7,607 nt of DNA from an uncultured Chloroflexota bacterium (GTDB lineage Bacteria > Chloroflexota > Limnocylindria > Limnocylindrales > CSP1-4), in the NCBI GenBank assembly GCA_903928275.1, contig CAIYQJ010000123.1, positions 1-7,607 on the forward strand, written 5' to 3'. The translations under genes were made by a program, and so were the position numbers. This document shows, one piece after another, positions 1 through 5,207 of this stretch (position 1 is the stretch's first letter; every line of letters starts with the position of its first letter). Below the pieces are notes generated by a model. It was not told where the DNA came from. It did no database searches and saw nothing but the letters and a program-made list of their open reading frames with translations.

Positions 1-346
1 CCAGGACCGAGCGGACCGACAGCCGCCCGGCGGCGATCTCCATCGCCGATCGCCGCAGGCCCGGCGTGAGGTCCACGAGCCACGATCGTGGCACGTACAT
101 GTCCGACTCCGAGCGAAGTCCCGCCCACGTGGCGAGGAGCCTCTCCACCATCTCGGGATACTCGTCCGGGGTGCGTGCGTGTGCGAGGACGATCGCGTTC
201 AGGGAACCGGCGGACGTGCCGGTGAGCACGTCGGGACGCAGTCCCAGGTCGCCCACGAGGGCGGCGATGGCCCCTGCCTGGAACGATCCCCTGGAGCCCC
301 CGCCGCCGAGTGCCAGCCCGACGCGGACGCGGCCACGCTTCGTCAT
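1..346 (-). CDS. Patatin-like phospholipase (5' part; continues past the left edge)
   Basis: The first 115 residues of a patatin-family serine acyl hydrolase, which cleaves acyl esters of phospholipids or other lipids with a Ser-Asp dyad. Seen: a basic start (MTKRGRVRVGLAL), then the glycine-rich oxyanion-hole loop GGGGSRG at residues 14-20, then the nucleophile elbow GTSAG at 43-47 with Ser45 as the expected nucleophile. Spacing and order match the family, whose members such as RssA-type proteins begin this way. No signal peptide is seen, so a cytoplasmic or peripheral membrane protein is likely. The catalytic Asp motif (DGG/DGA) lies outside the window. The start is the only ATG directly before the conserved beta-strand. 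The upstream strand (GGGATGATGGGTGC) has only a weak ribosome-binding match. The gene is divergent from manA. The substrate cannot be told from this fragment. Confidence 0.9.
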   Translation of the reverse strand, partial: MTKRGRVRVGLALGGGGSRGSFQAGAIAALVGDLGLRPDVLTGTSAGSLNAIVLAHARTPDEYPEMVERLLATWAGLRSESDMYVPRSWLVDLTPGLRRSAMEIAAGRLSVRSVL

Positions 347-355
347 GCACCCATC

Positions 356-372
356 ATCCCGCGACGCGGGAT
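356..372. promoter_or_regulatory. 17-bp perfect palindrome just upstream of the patatin gene
   Basis: ATCCCGCG-A-CGCGGGAT is an 8+1+8 perfect inverted repeat whose near edge lies 9 bases upstream of the patatin start codon. As DNA it looks like a dimeric-repressor operator. As RNA it could form a 6-bp stem with a 5-base loop over the ribosome-entry region. The symmetry is seen directly; the function is inferred. Confidence 0.45.
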
Positions 373-452
373 CAGGCGCTTGGCGGCGAGTCGGGCGTGC
401 GACGCCGGGCCCGGTGCTCGGCGCCTGGGCCGGGAGAAGCGCCTGCGGCTCG

Positions 453-524
453 GCGACACGGCGACAGGGCGACAGGGCGACAGGGCGACAGGGCGACAAG
501 GCGATGCGGCGACACGGCGGTGCG
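453..524. repeat. 8-bp tandem repeat array, about nine units
   Basis: Head-to-tail units based on GCGACAGG. Units at 461, 469, 477 and 485 are identical. Those at 453 (GCGACACG), 493 (GCGACAAG), 501 (GCGATGCG), 509 (GCGACACG) and 517 (GCGGTGCG) are variants. The array sits in the spacer between the divergent patatin and manA genes, about 65 bases before the manA start. Degenerate outer units around a homogeneous core are typical of a microsatellite that changes by slippage. The 8-base period is not a multiple of three, so it is not maintained as coding sequence. Confidence 0.85.
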
Positions 525-545
525 GCCGTCGCCGTGCCCGCGGCG

Positions 546-565
546 TGGCCCTCGAATGGCCCTCG
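546..565 (+). repeat. Two 9-bp direct repeats with an 11-bp period before the manA -10 box
   Basis: TGGCCCTCG occurs at 546-554 and again at 557-565, separated by AA. The period is about one helical turn, so both copies face the same side of the DNA. They lie where a -35 element or activator site would be for the -10 box at 575. No good TTGACA-like -35 is visible there. Confidence 0.4.
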
Positions 566-574
566 CGGCGGCGC

Positions 575-580
575 TACGAT
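575..580 (+). promoter_or_regulatory. Putative -10 box (TACGAT) of the manA promoter
   Basis: TACGAT fits the TAnnnT -10 pattern. It ends 9 bases before the GTG start, which would place transcription initiation at or within a few bases of the start codon and give a leaderless or near-leaderless mRNA. Consistent with this, no Shine-Dalgarno sequence lies at normal distance; the only purine run, GAGA at 585-588, is one base from the GTG. Confidence 0.45.
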
Positions 581-589
581 GCACGAGAA

Positions 590-1582
590 GTGACGCCTCG
601 CCCCCAGCCGCTCCGTCTCGTCCCCGAGCTGCGCCCGCGCGTGTGGGGCGGCTCGCGGCTCGGGTCCCTCGACTCTCCGCTCCCCGTGGCCGCGGCCGCC
701 GCGGTGCCGGATCCGGGTCCGATCGGCGAGGCATGGGTCGTTTGGGACGAGTGCGCCGTCGCGGGCGGCGAGTGGGCTGGTCGATCGCTGGCCGAGGTCG
801 TGGCGGCCGAGCCGGCGGCCGTCCTCGGGCCGGCGGGGATCGACGCTGCGGGCGGTCGGTTCCCGGTCCTCGCGAAGATCATCGACACGGCCGCGTGGCT
901 CTCGCTCCAGGTGCACCCGGACGACGCGACCGCGGCGCGCCTCGAAGGCCCGGGACACCTCGGCAAGACCGAGAGCTGGTACGTTCTCGATGCGGCACCC
1001 GGCGCCGAGATCATCCTCGGCACCGTGCCCGGGACACCGGACGCCGCGATCCGCGCCGCGATACGCGCCGGCGCGCTCGACGCGGTCGTGGAACGGATCC
1101 CGGTGCATGCCGGTGACGTCATCCTCGTGCCCGCGGGGACGCTGCACGCGATCGGGCCCGGGATCCTGCTCTACGAGCTCCAGCAGTCGAGCGACATCAC
1201 CTACCGGGTCAGCGACTGGGGTCGTCCGGCCTCCGCGGGCCGGGTACTCCACGTCGAGCAATCTCTCGCGAGCGTCCACCTCGGCCCGGTCGTGCCACCG
1301 CGCGCCGTGACGCTTCGACCCGACGACCGTCTCACGGCGATCGAGTGCGACAAGTTCGTGGCCGACCTGGTCGCGGTGAGTGATGCGCCCGCGAGCCTGG
1401 ACACGGCCGGCCGCTCGTTCCACGCTGTCACGGTCGTCGCCGGGGCCGTCGTCGTGGCCGGCGCCGGGTGGCTGGAGCCGCTCGGCGAGTTCGAGTCGCT
1501 CGTGGTGCCGGCCGCGGTCGGCACGTACGAGATCCGCCCCGCAGGCCGCGCGGCCCGGGCCGTCGTGGCGCGGGTACCCTGA
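590..1582 (+). CDS. manA: Mannose-6-phosphate isomerase, class I (short form)
   Basis: A zinc-dependent cupin enzyme that interconverts fructose-6-phosphate and mannose-6-phosphate in the cytoplasm, the entry point to GDP-mannose-type sugars or to mannose catabolism. The 330-residue protein is about the size of the short bacterial class I enzymes. Seen: the N-terminal PLRLVPELRPRVWGG (7-21), FPVLAKIIDT (91-100), the metal motif LQVHPDD (106-112, Gln107 and His109), KTESWYVL (126-133, Glu128), AGTLHAIGPG (182-191, His186), and the family signature YELQQSSDITYRVSDWGR (195-212). Gln107, His109, Glu128 and His186 are the expected Zn ligands. The GTG at 590 was chosen because homology begins right after it. 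The frame stays open further upstream, but there it translates the tandem repeat. The C-terminal part (about 240-330) is a weaker second cupin half. Its closeness to the rhamnose operon suggests surface-sugar supply rather than catabolism, which is inference. Confidence 0.92.
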   Translation: MTPRPQPLRLVPELRPRVWGGSRLGSLDSPLPVAAAAAVPDPGPIGEAWVVWDECAVAGGEWAGRSLAEVVAAEPAAVLGPAGIDAAGGRFPVLAKIIDTAAWLSLQVHPDDATAARLEGPGHLGKTESWYVLDAAPGAEIILGTVPGTPDAAIRAAIRAGALDAVVERIPVHAGDVILVPAGTLHAIGPGILLYELQQSSDITYRVSDWGRPASAGRVLHVEQSLASVHLGPVVPPRAVTLRPDDRLTAIECDKFVADLVAVSDAPASLDTAGRSFHAVTVVAGAVVVAGAGWLEPLGEFESLVVPAAVGTYEIRPAGRAARAVVARVP

Positions 1583-1606
1583 GCGGTCGTCGCGCGCCCG
1601 GTCCGC

Positions 1607-1622
1607 CCCGGCGACCGCCGGG
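1607..1622. terminator. Possible GC hairpin between convergent genes
   Basis: CCCGGCG-AC-CGCCGGG is a near-perfect inverted repeat in the 78-base gap between the manA stop and the stop of the minus-strand gene. A realistic RNA fold is 6 bp with a 4-base loop. No T-run follows on either strand, so this is at best a weak or bidirectional terminator. Hairpins of this kind arise easily by chance in such GC-rich DNA. Confidence 0.25.
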
Positions 1623-1660
1623 CCGCCCCGCCGGCCGCCCGTCCGTCGCGCCGCGAATGG

Positions 1661-2002
1661 TCAGGCGGGGATGGCCGCCAGGCGCGCCAGAAGCGCGTCC
1701 GCGTCGTGCCCGCCGACCGAGGCCGCGTCCGCGATGCGCTCGGGGTGGTGGCCGATCGCCACGAACTCGCGCTCGAGGTCGAGACGGAGGTCGTCCGGGC
1801 CGAGCACGATGACCCGCCGCGCTCCGCCGATGGCGTCCACGACGTCGGCCAGGTAGGACGAGGGGTCATCCGGGTCCACCGCGCGGACCTCCGCGACCCC
1901 GGCCTCGTCGCGGCGGGCGACGAGCGCGCCGTCCGGCCCGATCCAGACGACGGCCGCGACGATCGGCGGATCTGCCACCGCGCCCCCGGATCCCTGGTGC
2001 AT
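1661..2002 (-). CDS. Small protein of unknown function (possible translation-machinery-like fold)
   Basis: A 113-residue, mostly acidic protein with no signal peptide or membrane helix, so probably cytoplasmic. Seen: a beta-strand with WIGP (20-23), an acidic loop DPDDPSSY (43-50), a helix, then strand and turn RRVIVLGPDDLRLDLEREF (62-80), followed by HHPERIADAA (85-94) and a C-terminal helix DADALLARLAA (100-110). The order 'strand with W, then helix, then VIVLGP-x-helix, then an Arg-rich turn near the end' resembles small bacterial proteins related to eRF1/baeRF domain 3, often annotated 'translational machinery protein'. That link rests on pattern alone and is weak. The ATG at 2002 is supported by GAGAAAGG with a 7-base spacer. 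The reading frame runs further upstream without a stop, but without such support. It is divergent from rmlA and convergent with manA. I do not recognise the family with certainty. Confidence 0.7.
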   Translation of the reverse strand: MHQGSGGAVADPPIVAAVVWIGPDGALVARRDEAGVAEVRAVDPDDPSSYLADVVDAIGGARRVIVLGPDDLRLDLEREFVAIGHHPERIADAASVGGHDADALLARLAAIPA

Positions 2003-2009
2003 GGCACTG

Positions 2010-2017
2010 CCTTTCTC
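2010..2017 (-). promoter_or_regulatory. Shine-Dalgarno sequence that sets the start at 2002
   Basis: Read on the minus strand, GAGAAAGG lies 7 bases before the ATG at 2002. This is the normal spacing, and it favours this start over any further upstream in the same open frame. Confidence 0.6.
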
Positions 2018-2039
2018 GATCACCTTTGCGATGGCCCCG

Positions 2040-2068
2040 ATCGTCGCGCGCGAATCCGCCGGCGTCAC
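2040..2068 (-). promoter_or_regulatory. Candidate promoter for the small minus-strand gene
   Basis: On the minus strand, GTGACG (2068-2063) and GACGAT (2045-2040) are separated by exactly 17 bases. They resemble a -35 (TTGACA-like) and a -10 (TAnnnT-like) element, each imperfect. Transcription would start near 2033 and leave a leader of about 30 bases carrying the ribosome-binding site. Confidence 0.3.
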
Positions 2069-2072
2069 GGCC

Positions 2073-2099
2073 CGTTCGGACCGGCCCGGCCGCCGAACG
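2073..2099. promoter_or_regulatory. Inverted repeat in the rmlA / small-gene divergent spacer
   Basis: CGTTCGG (2073-2079) and CCGAACG (2093-2099) are perfect 7-base inverted arms, with centres about 20 bases (two helical turns) apart. The spacing suits a dimeric regulator. The site lies between the two divergent transcription units and could act on either. Function is inferred. Confidence 0.35.
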
Positions 2100-2135
2100 T
2101 CCCGAGATGCGGCCGCCGATCCGGGCCGCCCCGCG

Positions 2136-2177
2136 CCCCCGTCCGGCTGTCCCGCACCCCCGTCCGGCCGCCCCGCA
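2136..2177. repeat. 21-bp tandem duplication upstream of rmlA
   Basis: Two adjacent 21-base copies, 2136-2156 and 2157-2177, differ at only two positions (CTGT in the first copy, CCGC in the second). Each starts CCCCCGTCCGGC and ends CCCGCA. The last part of a third, decayed copy (GGCCGCCCCGC) lies at 2124-2134. The block ends 16 bases before the putative rmlA -10 box. Confidence 0.75.
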
Positions 2178-2193
2178 CCGGTGGCCGCCGCGG

Positions 2194-2199
2194 TACGCT
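2194..2199 (+). promoter_or_regulatory. Putative -10 box (TACGCT) of the rmlABDC operon
   Basis: TACGCT matches TAnnnT and is followed by seven bases and then the rmlA ATG, so the transcript would begin at the start codon (leaderless). No Shine-Dalgarno sequence is present in the bases before ATG, which agrees. No convincing -35 hexamer is seen at 16-18 bases upstream, where the 21-bp repeat ends. Confidence 0.5.
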
Positions 2200-2206
2200 G
2201 CGCGAC

Positions 2207-2995
2207 ATGAAGGGCATCATCCTCGCCGGGGGCACCGCGACGCGGCTCCATCCCCTCACGATCGTGACGAACAAGCATCTCCTGCCGATCTACGACCGGC
2301 CCATGATCTACTGGCCGCTGTCCACGCTCGCCGGGATGGGCGTCCGCGAGGTGATGGTCATCGTCGGCGGGAAGAGCGTCGGCGACGTCGTGGAGCTGCT
2401 CGCGGACGGCGAGCACTTCGGCCTCGACCTCACGTATCGCTACCAGCGCGGCGCGCTCGGCATCGCCCACGCCATCGGGCTCGCGCGGGGATTCGTGCGC
2501 GACGACCCCTTCTGCGTCGTGCTTGGCGACAACATCCTTCGCGGCCCGGCGCTCGCGTCGGTCGCGGCCGAGTTCGAGGCCGGCCCGTACGACGCGGGGA
2601 CCCTGCTCTACCGCGTCGACGAGCCGCAGCGGTTCGGCGTGGCGGAGATCGATGAGCGAGGGCGCGTCGTCGGCTTCGAGGAGAAGCCCGCGGTCCCCAA
2701 GAGCGACCTCATCCCGATCGGCGTCTACTTCCTCCGCCCCGATGCCTTCGACGTGATCGGCCGGCTCGCGCCGTCAGGGCGCGGCGAGTTCGAGATCACG
2801 GACGTCCTCAACCACTACATCCCCGGCGACCGGCTCTTCTGGCGTCGCTATGAGGGCGACTGGACGGACGCCGGCACGGTGGACTCCCTGCTCGGGGCTT
2901 CGGAGCTCGCGGCGGCCGCCTCCCTCGCCGGAGAGCTCGAGCCGCCCCCCGCGCGACCTTCGGACCGGCGTCCCGCGGAGAGCCCGGCCCCGTGA
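2207..2995 (+). CDS. rmlA: Glucose-1-phosphate thymidylyltransferase (RmlA), short form
   Basis: First enzyme of dTDP-L-rhamnose synthesis: glucose-1-phosphate + dTTP gives dTDP-glucose + pyrophosphate, in the cytoplasm. Seen in its 262 residues: the nucleotide loop LAGGTATRLHPLT (6-18), TNKHLLPIYDRPMIYWPL (21-38) with the conserved Lys23, the metal-site LGDN (106-109, Asp108), RFGVAEID (142-149), FEEKP (157-161), and WTDAGT (219-224) with the second metal Asp221. The loop reads GGTATRL where E. coli-type enzymes have GGSGTRL; the Ala variant also occurs in short sugar nucleotidyltransferases. The catalytic domain ends near residue 235. The rest is an Ala/Pro-rich tail, so the C-terminal helical part of about 290-residue RmlA proteins is missing. 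The ATG at 2207 lies directly before the conserved first strand. The stop overlaps the rmlB start by four bases. First gene of the operon. Confidence 0.93.
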   Translation: MKGIILAGGTATRLHPLTIVTNKHLLPIYDRPMIYWPLSTLAGMGVREVMVIVGGKSVGDVVELLADGEHFGLDLTYRYQRGALGIAHAIGLARGFVRDDPFCVVLGDNILRGPALASVAAEFEAGPYDAGTLLYRVDEPQRFGVAEIDERGRVVGFEEKPAVPKSDLIPIGVYFLRPDAFDVIGRLAPSGRGEFEITDVLNHYIPGDRLFWRRYEGDWTDAGTVDSLLGASELAAAASLAGELEPPPARPSDRRPAESPAP

Positions 2996-4224
2996 CATCC
3001 CCCGCTGGCCCCGGCCCCGGGCCCGGCAGGCACATCCTCGTCTGCGGCGGAGCCGGGTTCATCGGGAGCTGCTTCGTCCGCGACGTGCTCGCCCGCCGGG
3101 ATGGCACACGCATCACCGTGCTCGACGTGCTCACCTACGCCGGCAACCGCGCGAACCTCGCGCCGGCCGAGGCCGACCCCGAGCAGGCGCCGCGCCTGTC
3201 GTTCGTGCGCGGCGACATCGCCGATCCGGCAGCGGTCGGGCCGCTCGTGGCCAGGGCCGACGCCGTGGTCAACTTCGCCGCCGAATCGCACGTGGACCGC
3301 TCGATCCTGGGTCCGGAGGCATTCCTGCGAACGGGCGTCATCGGCGTCTACGTGCTCCTCGAGGCGATCCGGCATGAGACGGAGCTGGCGCGCGCCGGGG
3401 AGCGGCGGACCGCCGGCGGCCGACCGATGACGGCCCCGCGCCTCCTCCAGGTCTCCACGGACGAGGTGTACGGCTCGGTGGAGGAGGGGAGCAGCCGGGA
3501 GGGCGACACGCTCGCACCGCGCTCGCCGTATGCCGCCGCCAAGGCCGCGGGCGACCTGCTCGTCGGGAGCTATCGGGCGACGTTCGACCTCGACGTGGTG
3601 CTCACGCGCGGCGCGAACACGTACGGCCCGTTCCAGCACCCGGAGAAGCTCATCCCGCTCGTGGCGACGAACGCGCTCCTCGGCATGCCGATCCCGCTGT
3701 ACGGGGACGGGCTCCAGCGGCGCGACTGGCTCCACGTGACCGATCACGCCGCGGCGATCGCCTTCGTCCTCGAGCACGGCGAGCCCGGCGCCATCTACAA
3801 CGTCCCCGGCGGGACGGAGCGGGCGAACCGCGAGATCGTGGCGGCCCTCCTCGCGGCGCTCGGCCGACCGTGGGACCTCGTCCGCCGGGTGCCCGACCGC
3901 CCGGGCCACGACCGCCGCTACGCGATGGACGGGGCGCGGCTCGCGGCGCTCGGATGGCGCGCGTCCGTGCCGTTCGCGGCGGGGCTCGCGGCCACCGCGG
4001 CGTGGTACCGCGACAACGCCGGCTGGTGGCGCGCGATCCGGGACGCGGGGTGGGACGACTACTACGCACGCCAGTACGGCGCTCGCATCGCCGCAGGGGA
4101 GCCGGTCCCGACTCCGCCGGGGTGGGGGAGCACATCGGGTGCCGGCCCGACCGTGGCGGTCGCAGCTTTCCCGTCGGTTGGGCCTGCGATCGAGCTCGAC
4201 GGGCCGGAGGATCTCGGCGCGTGA
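2992..4224 (+). CDS. rmlB: dTDP-glucose 4,6-dehydratase (RmlB)
   Basis: Second enzyme of the pathway: an NAD-dependent extended SDR that converts dTDP-glucose to dTDP-4-keto-6-deoxyglucose. Seen in its 410 residues: the NAD loop GGAGFIG (19-25), NFAAESHVDRSI (94-105), the catalytic STDEVYG (155-161; Thr156, Asp157, Glu158), SPYAAAK with Tyr180 and Lys184, TRGANTYGPFQHPEKLIPL (205-223), and RDWLHVTDHA (244-253). The Thr-Asp-Glu trio separates true 4,6-dehydratases from epimerases. It starts at GTG 2992, overlapping the rmlA TGA as GTGA; GGAG at 2977-2980 may serve as ribosome-binding site. A Gly/Pro-rich leader of about 12 residues precedes the fold. A stretch of about 15 residues (135-149) before the STDEVYG strand looks like an insertion. 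About 45-50 residues beyond the usual family end form a Pro/Ala/Gly-rich tail. Confidence 0.95.
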   Translation: MTSPAGPGPGPGRHILVCGGAGFIGSCFVRDVLARRDGTRITVLDVLTYAGNRANLAPAEADPEQAPRLSFVRGDIADPAAVGPLVARADAVVNFAAESHVDRSILGPEAFLRTGVIGVYVLLEAIRHETELARAGERRTAGGRPMTAPRLLQVSTDEVYGSVEEGSSREGDTLAPRSPYAAAKAAGDLLVGSYRATFDLDVVLTRGANTYGPFQHPEKLIPLVATNALLGMPIPLYGDGLQRRDWLHVTDHAAAIAFVLEHGEPGAIYNVPGGTERANREIVAALLAALGRPWDLVRRVPDRPGHDRRYAMDGARLAALGWRASVPFAAGLAATAAWYRDNAGWWRAIRDAGWDDYYARQYGARIAAGEPVPTPPGWGSTSGAGPTVAVAAFPSVGPAIELDGPEDLGA

Positions 4225-5207
4225 AGGTCGCGGTGATCGGCGCCGACGGTCGACTGGGTCGGGCCCTCGTCGCCGCGCTGGAAGAGGCGCCCTGGACCGG
4301 GCCGTCCGGACCGGTGGCGTGGGACCGTCCCGACCACGACCTCGACGACGCCGGCGCGGCGGACCGCGTCCTGGGCCGTGACCGGCCGGACGTCGTCGTC
4401 CACGTGGCCGCGTGGACGGACGTGGACGGCTGCGCGCTCGACCCGGCGCTCGCGATGCGACGGAACGCCACGGCGGTCGGAGAGCTCGCGACGGCGTGCG
4501 TCGAGCGCGGCGTGAGCATGGTCCTCGTGTCGACGAACGAGGTGTTCGCCGGCGACCGGGCCGCGGCGTACGCGCCGGGCGACCCCGTCGGCCCGGCGAA
4601 CCCGTACGGCGCGAGCAAGCTCGTCGGGGAGGAGGCCGCTCGCGCGGCGTTCGCGGCTGTCGGCGCGATCGGTGCCGAAGCGCGGGACGGACCGGTCGCG
4701 GCCGACGGCGAGCCCGACTCGCCTCTCGCGGGCCGCGTCGCCGGGCCGCAGCTCGCGATCGTCCGGACGGCGTGGCTCTTCGGGTCCCCGGGCACCGACT
4801 TCCCGTCGCGGATCCTGGTGGCCGCGGACCGGGCACTCGCCGACGGCCGGCCGCTGCGGCTCGTCGCGGACGAGGTGGGCCAGCCCACGTACCTCCCCGA
4901 TCTCGCGGAGGCGATCACGGAGCTGCTCGGTGCGCCCGTATTCGGCGGTACGCATCACCTGACGAACCGCGGCGCGGTCTCCCGCGCGGGGTGGGCGCGC
5001 GAGACGTTCGCCCTCTCGGGCATCGCCCCCGAGATCGAGGAGGTGCCGCTCGCGGCGTTCGACCGGCCGTCACGGCCGCCGCGGCACGCGGTGCTTGCGC
5101 CCACGCCCCTCCCGGGCGGCGAGCCGATGCGGGATCACGAAGCGGCCATGGCCGACTACGCGCCGGCCCTCCTCCGCTGGCTCGCCACGACCGCCGGCTC
5201 CCGATGA
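4221..5207 (+). CDS. rmlD: dTDP-4-dehydrorhamnose reductase (RmlD)
   Basis: Last step of the pathway: NAD(P)H-dependent reduction of dTDP-4-keto-L-rhamnose to dTDP-L-rhamnose. Seen in its 328 residues: the cofactor loop GADGRLG (7-13), DVVVHVAAWTDVDGC (57-71), VSTNEVFAGD (103-112), NPYGASKLVGE (127-137) with the catalytic Tyr129 and Lys133, VRTAWLFG (181-188), and DEVGQPTYLPDLAEAI (217-232). The usual STDYVFDG motif reads STNEVFAG here: the Thr is kept but Asp is replaced by Asn. Residues about 146-177 (Ala/Gly/Asp-rich) form an insertion between the YxxxK helix and the VRTAWLFG strand, where typical RmlD has a short link, so the protein is longer than the usual 280-300 residues. It starts at GTG 4221, overlapping the rmlB stop (GTGA), with a strong GGAGG at 4206-4210 and 10-base spacing. 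It overlaps rmlC at its own stop. Confidence 0.92.
   Translation: MKVAVIGADGRLGRALVAALEEAPWTGPSGPVAWDRPDHDLDDAGAADRVLGRDRPDVVVHVAAWTDVDGCALDPALAMRRNATAVGELATACVERGVSMVLVSTNEVFAGDRAAAYAPGDPVGPANPYGASKLVGEEAARAAFAAVGAIGAEARDGPVAADGEPDSPLAGRVAGPQLAIVRTAWLFGSPGTDFPSRILVAADRALADGRPLRLVADEVGQPTYLPDLAEAITELLGAPVFGGTHHLTNRGAVSRAGWARETFALSGIAPEIEEVPLAAFDRPSRPPRHAVLAPTPLPGGEPMRDHEAAMADYAPALLRWLATTAGSR

Noticed and set aside
453..524. CRISPR-like array
   Set aside because: Units are 8 bases and directly adjacent with no unique spacers. It is a simple tandem repeat.
179..589. Upstream extension of the manA reading frame (137 further codons)
   Set aside because: This part translates the 8-bp tandem repeat into Gly-Asp-Arg-Ala-Thr-type low complexity, overlaps the start region of the patatin gene on the other strand, and has no homology features. 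Mannose-6-phosphate isomerase similarity begins just after GTG 590.
1583..1660. Possible small RNA or further gene between manA and the minus gene
   Set aside because: Only 78 bases of low-complexity GC sequence with one short hairpin. Nothing else can be supported.
1706..2206. Upstream extension of the rmlA frame
   Set aside because: It lies antisense to the small minus-strand gene and the 21-bp repeat. RmlA homologues begin with MKGIILAGG, exactly at 2207.
2003..2470. N-terminal extension of the small minus-strand gene
   Set aside because: It would run antisense into the start of rmlA and across the promoter repeats. The Shine-Dalgarno sequence at 2010-2017 marks the start at 2002.
2848..4836. 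Long open frame (662 codons) on the minus strand across rmlB and rmlD
   Set aside because: Arg/Pro-rich composition typical of an antisense shadow in GC-rich DNA. The plus strand carries clear enzyme motifs throughout.
3650..4918. Another long minus-strand frame opposite rmlB/rmlD
   Set aside because: Ser/Arg/Ala-rich shadow with no motifs. It is incompatible with the conserved coding on the plus strand.
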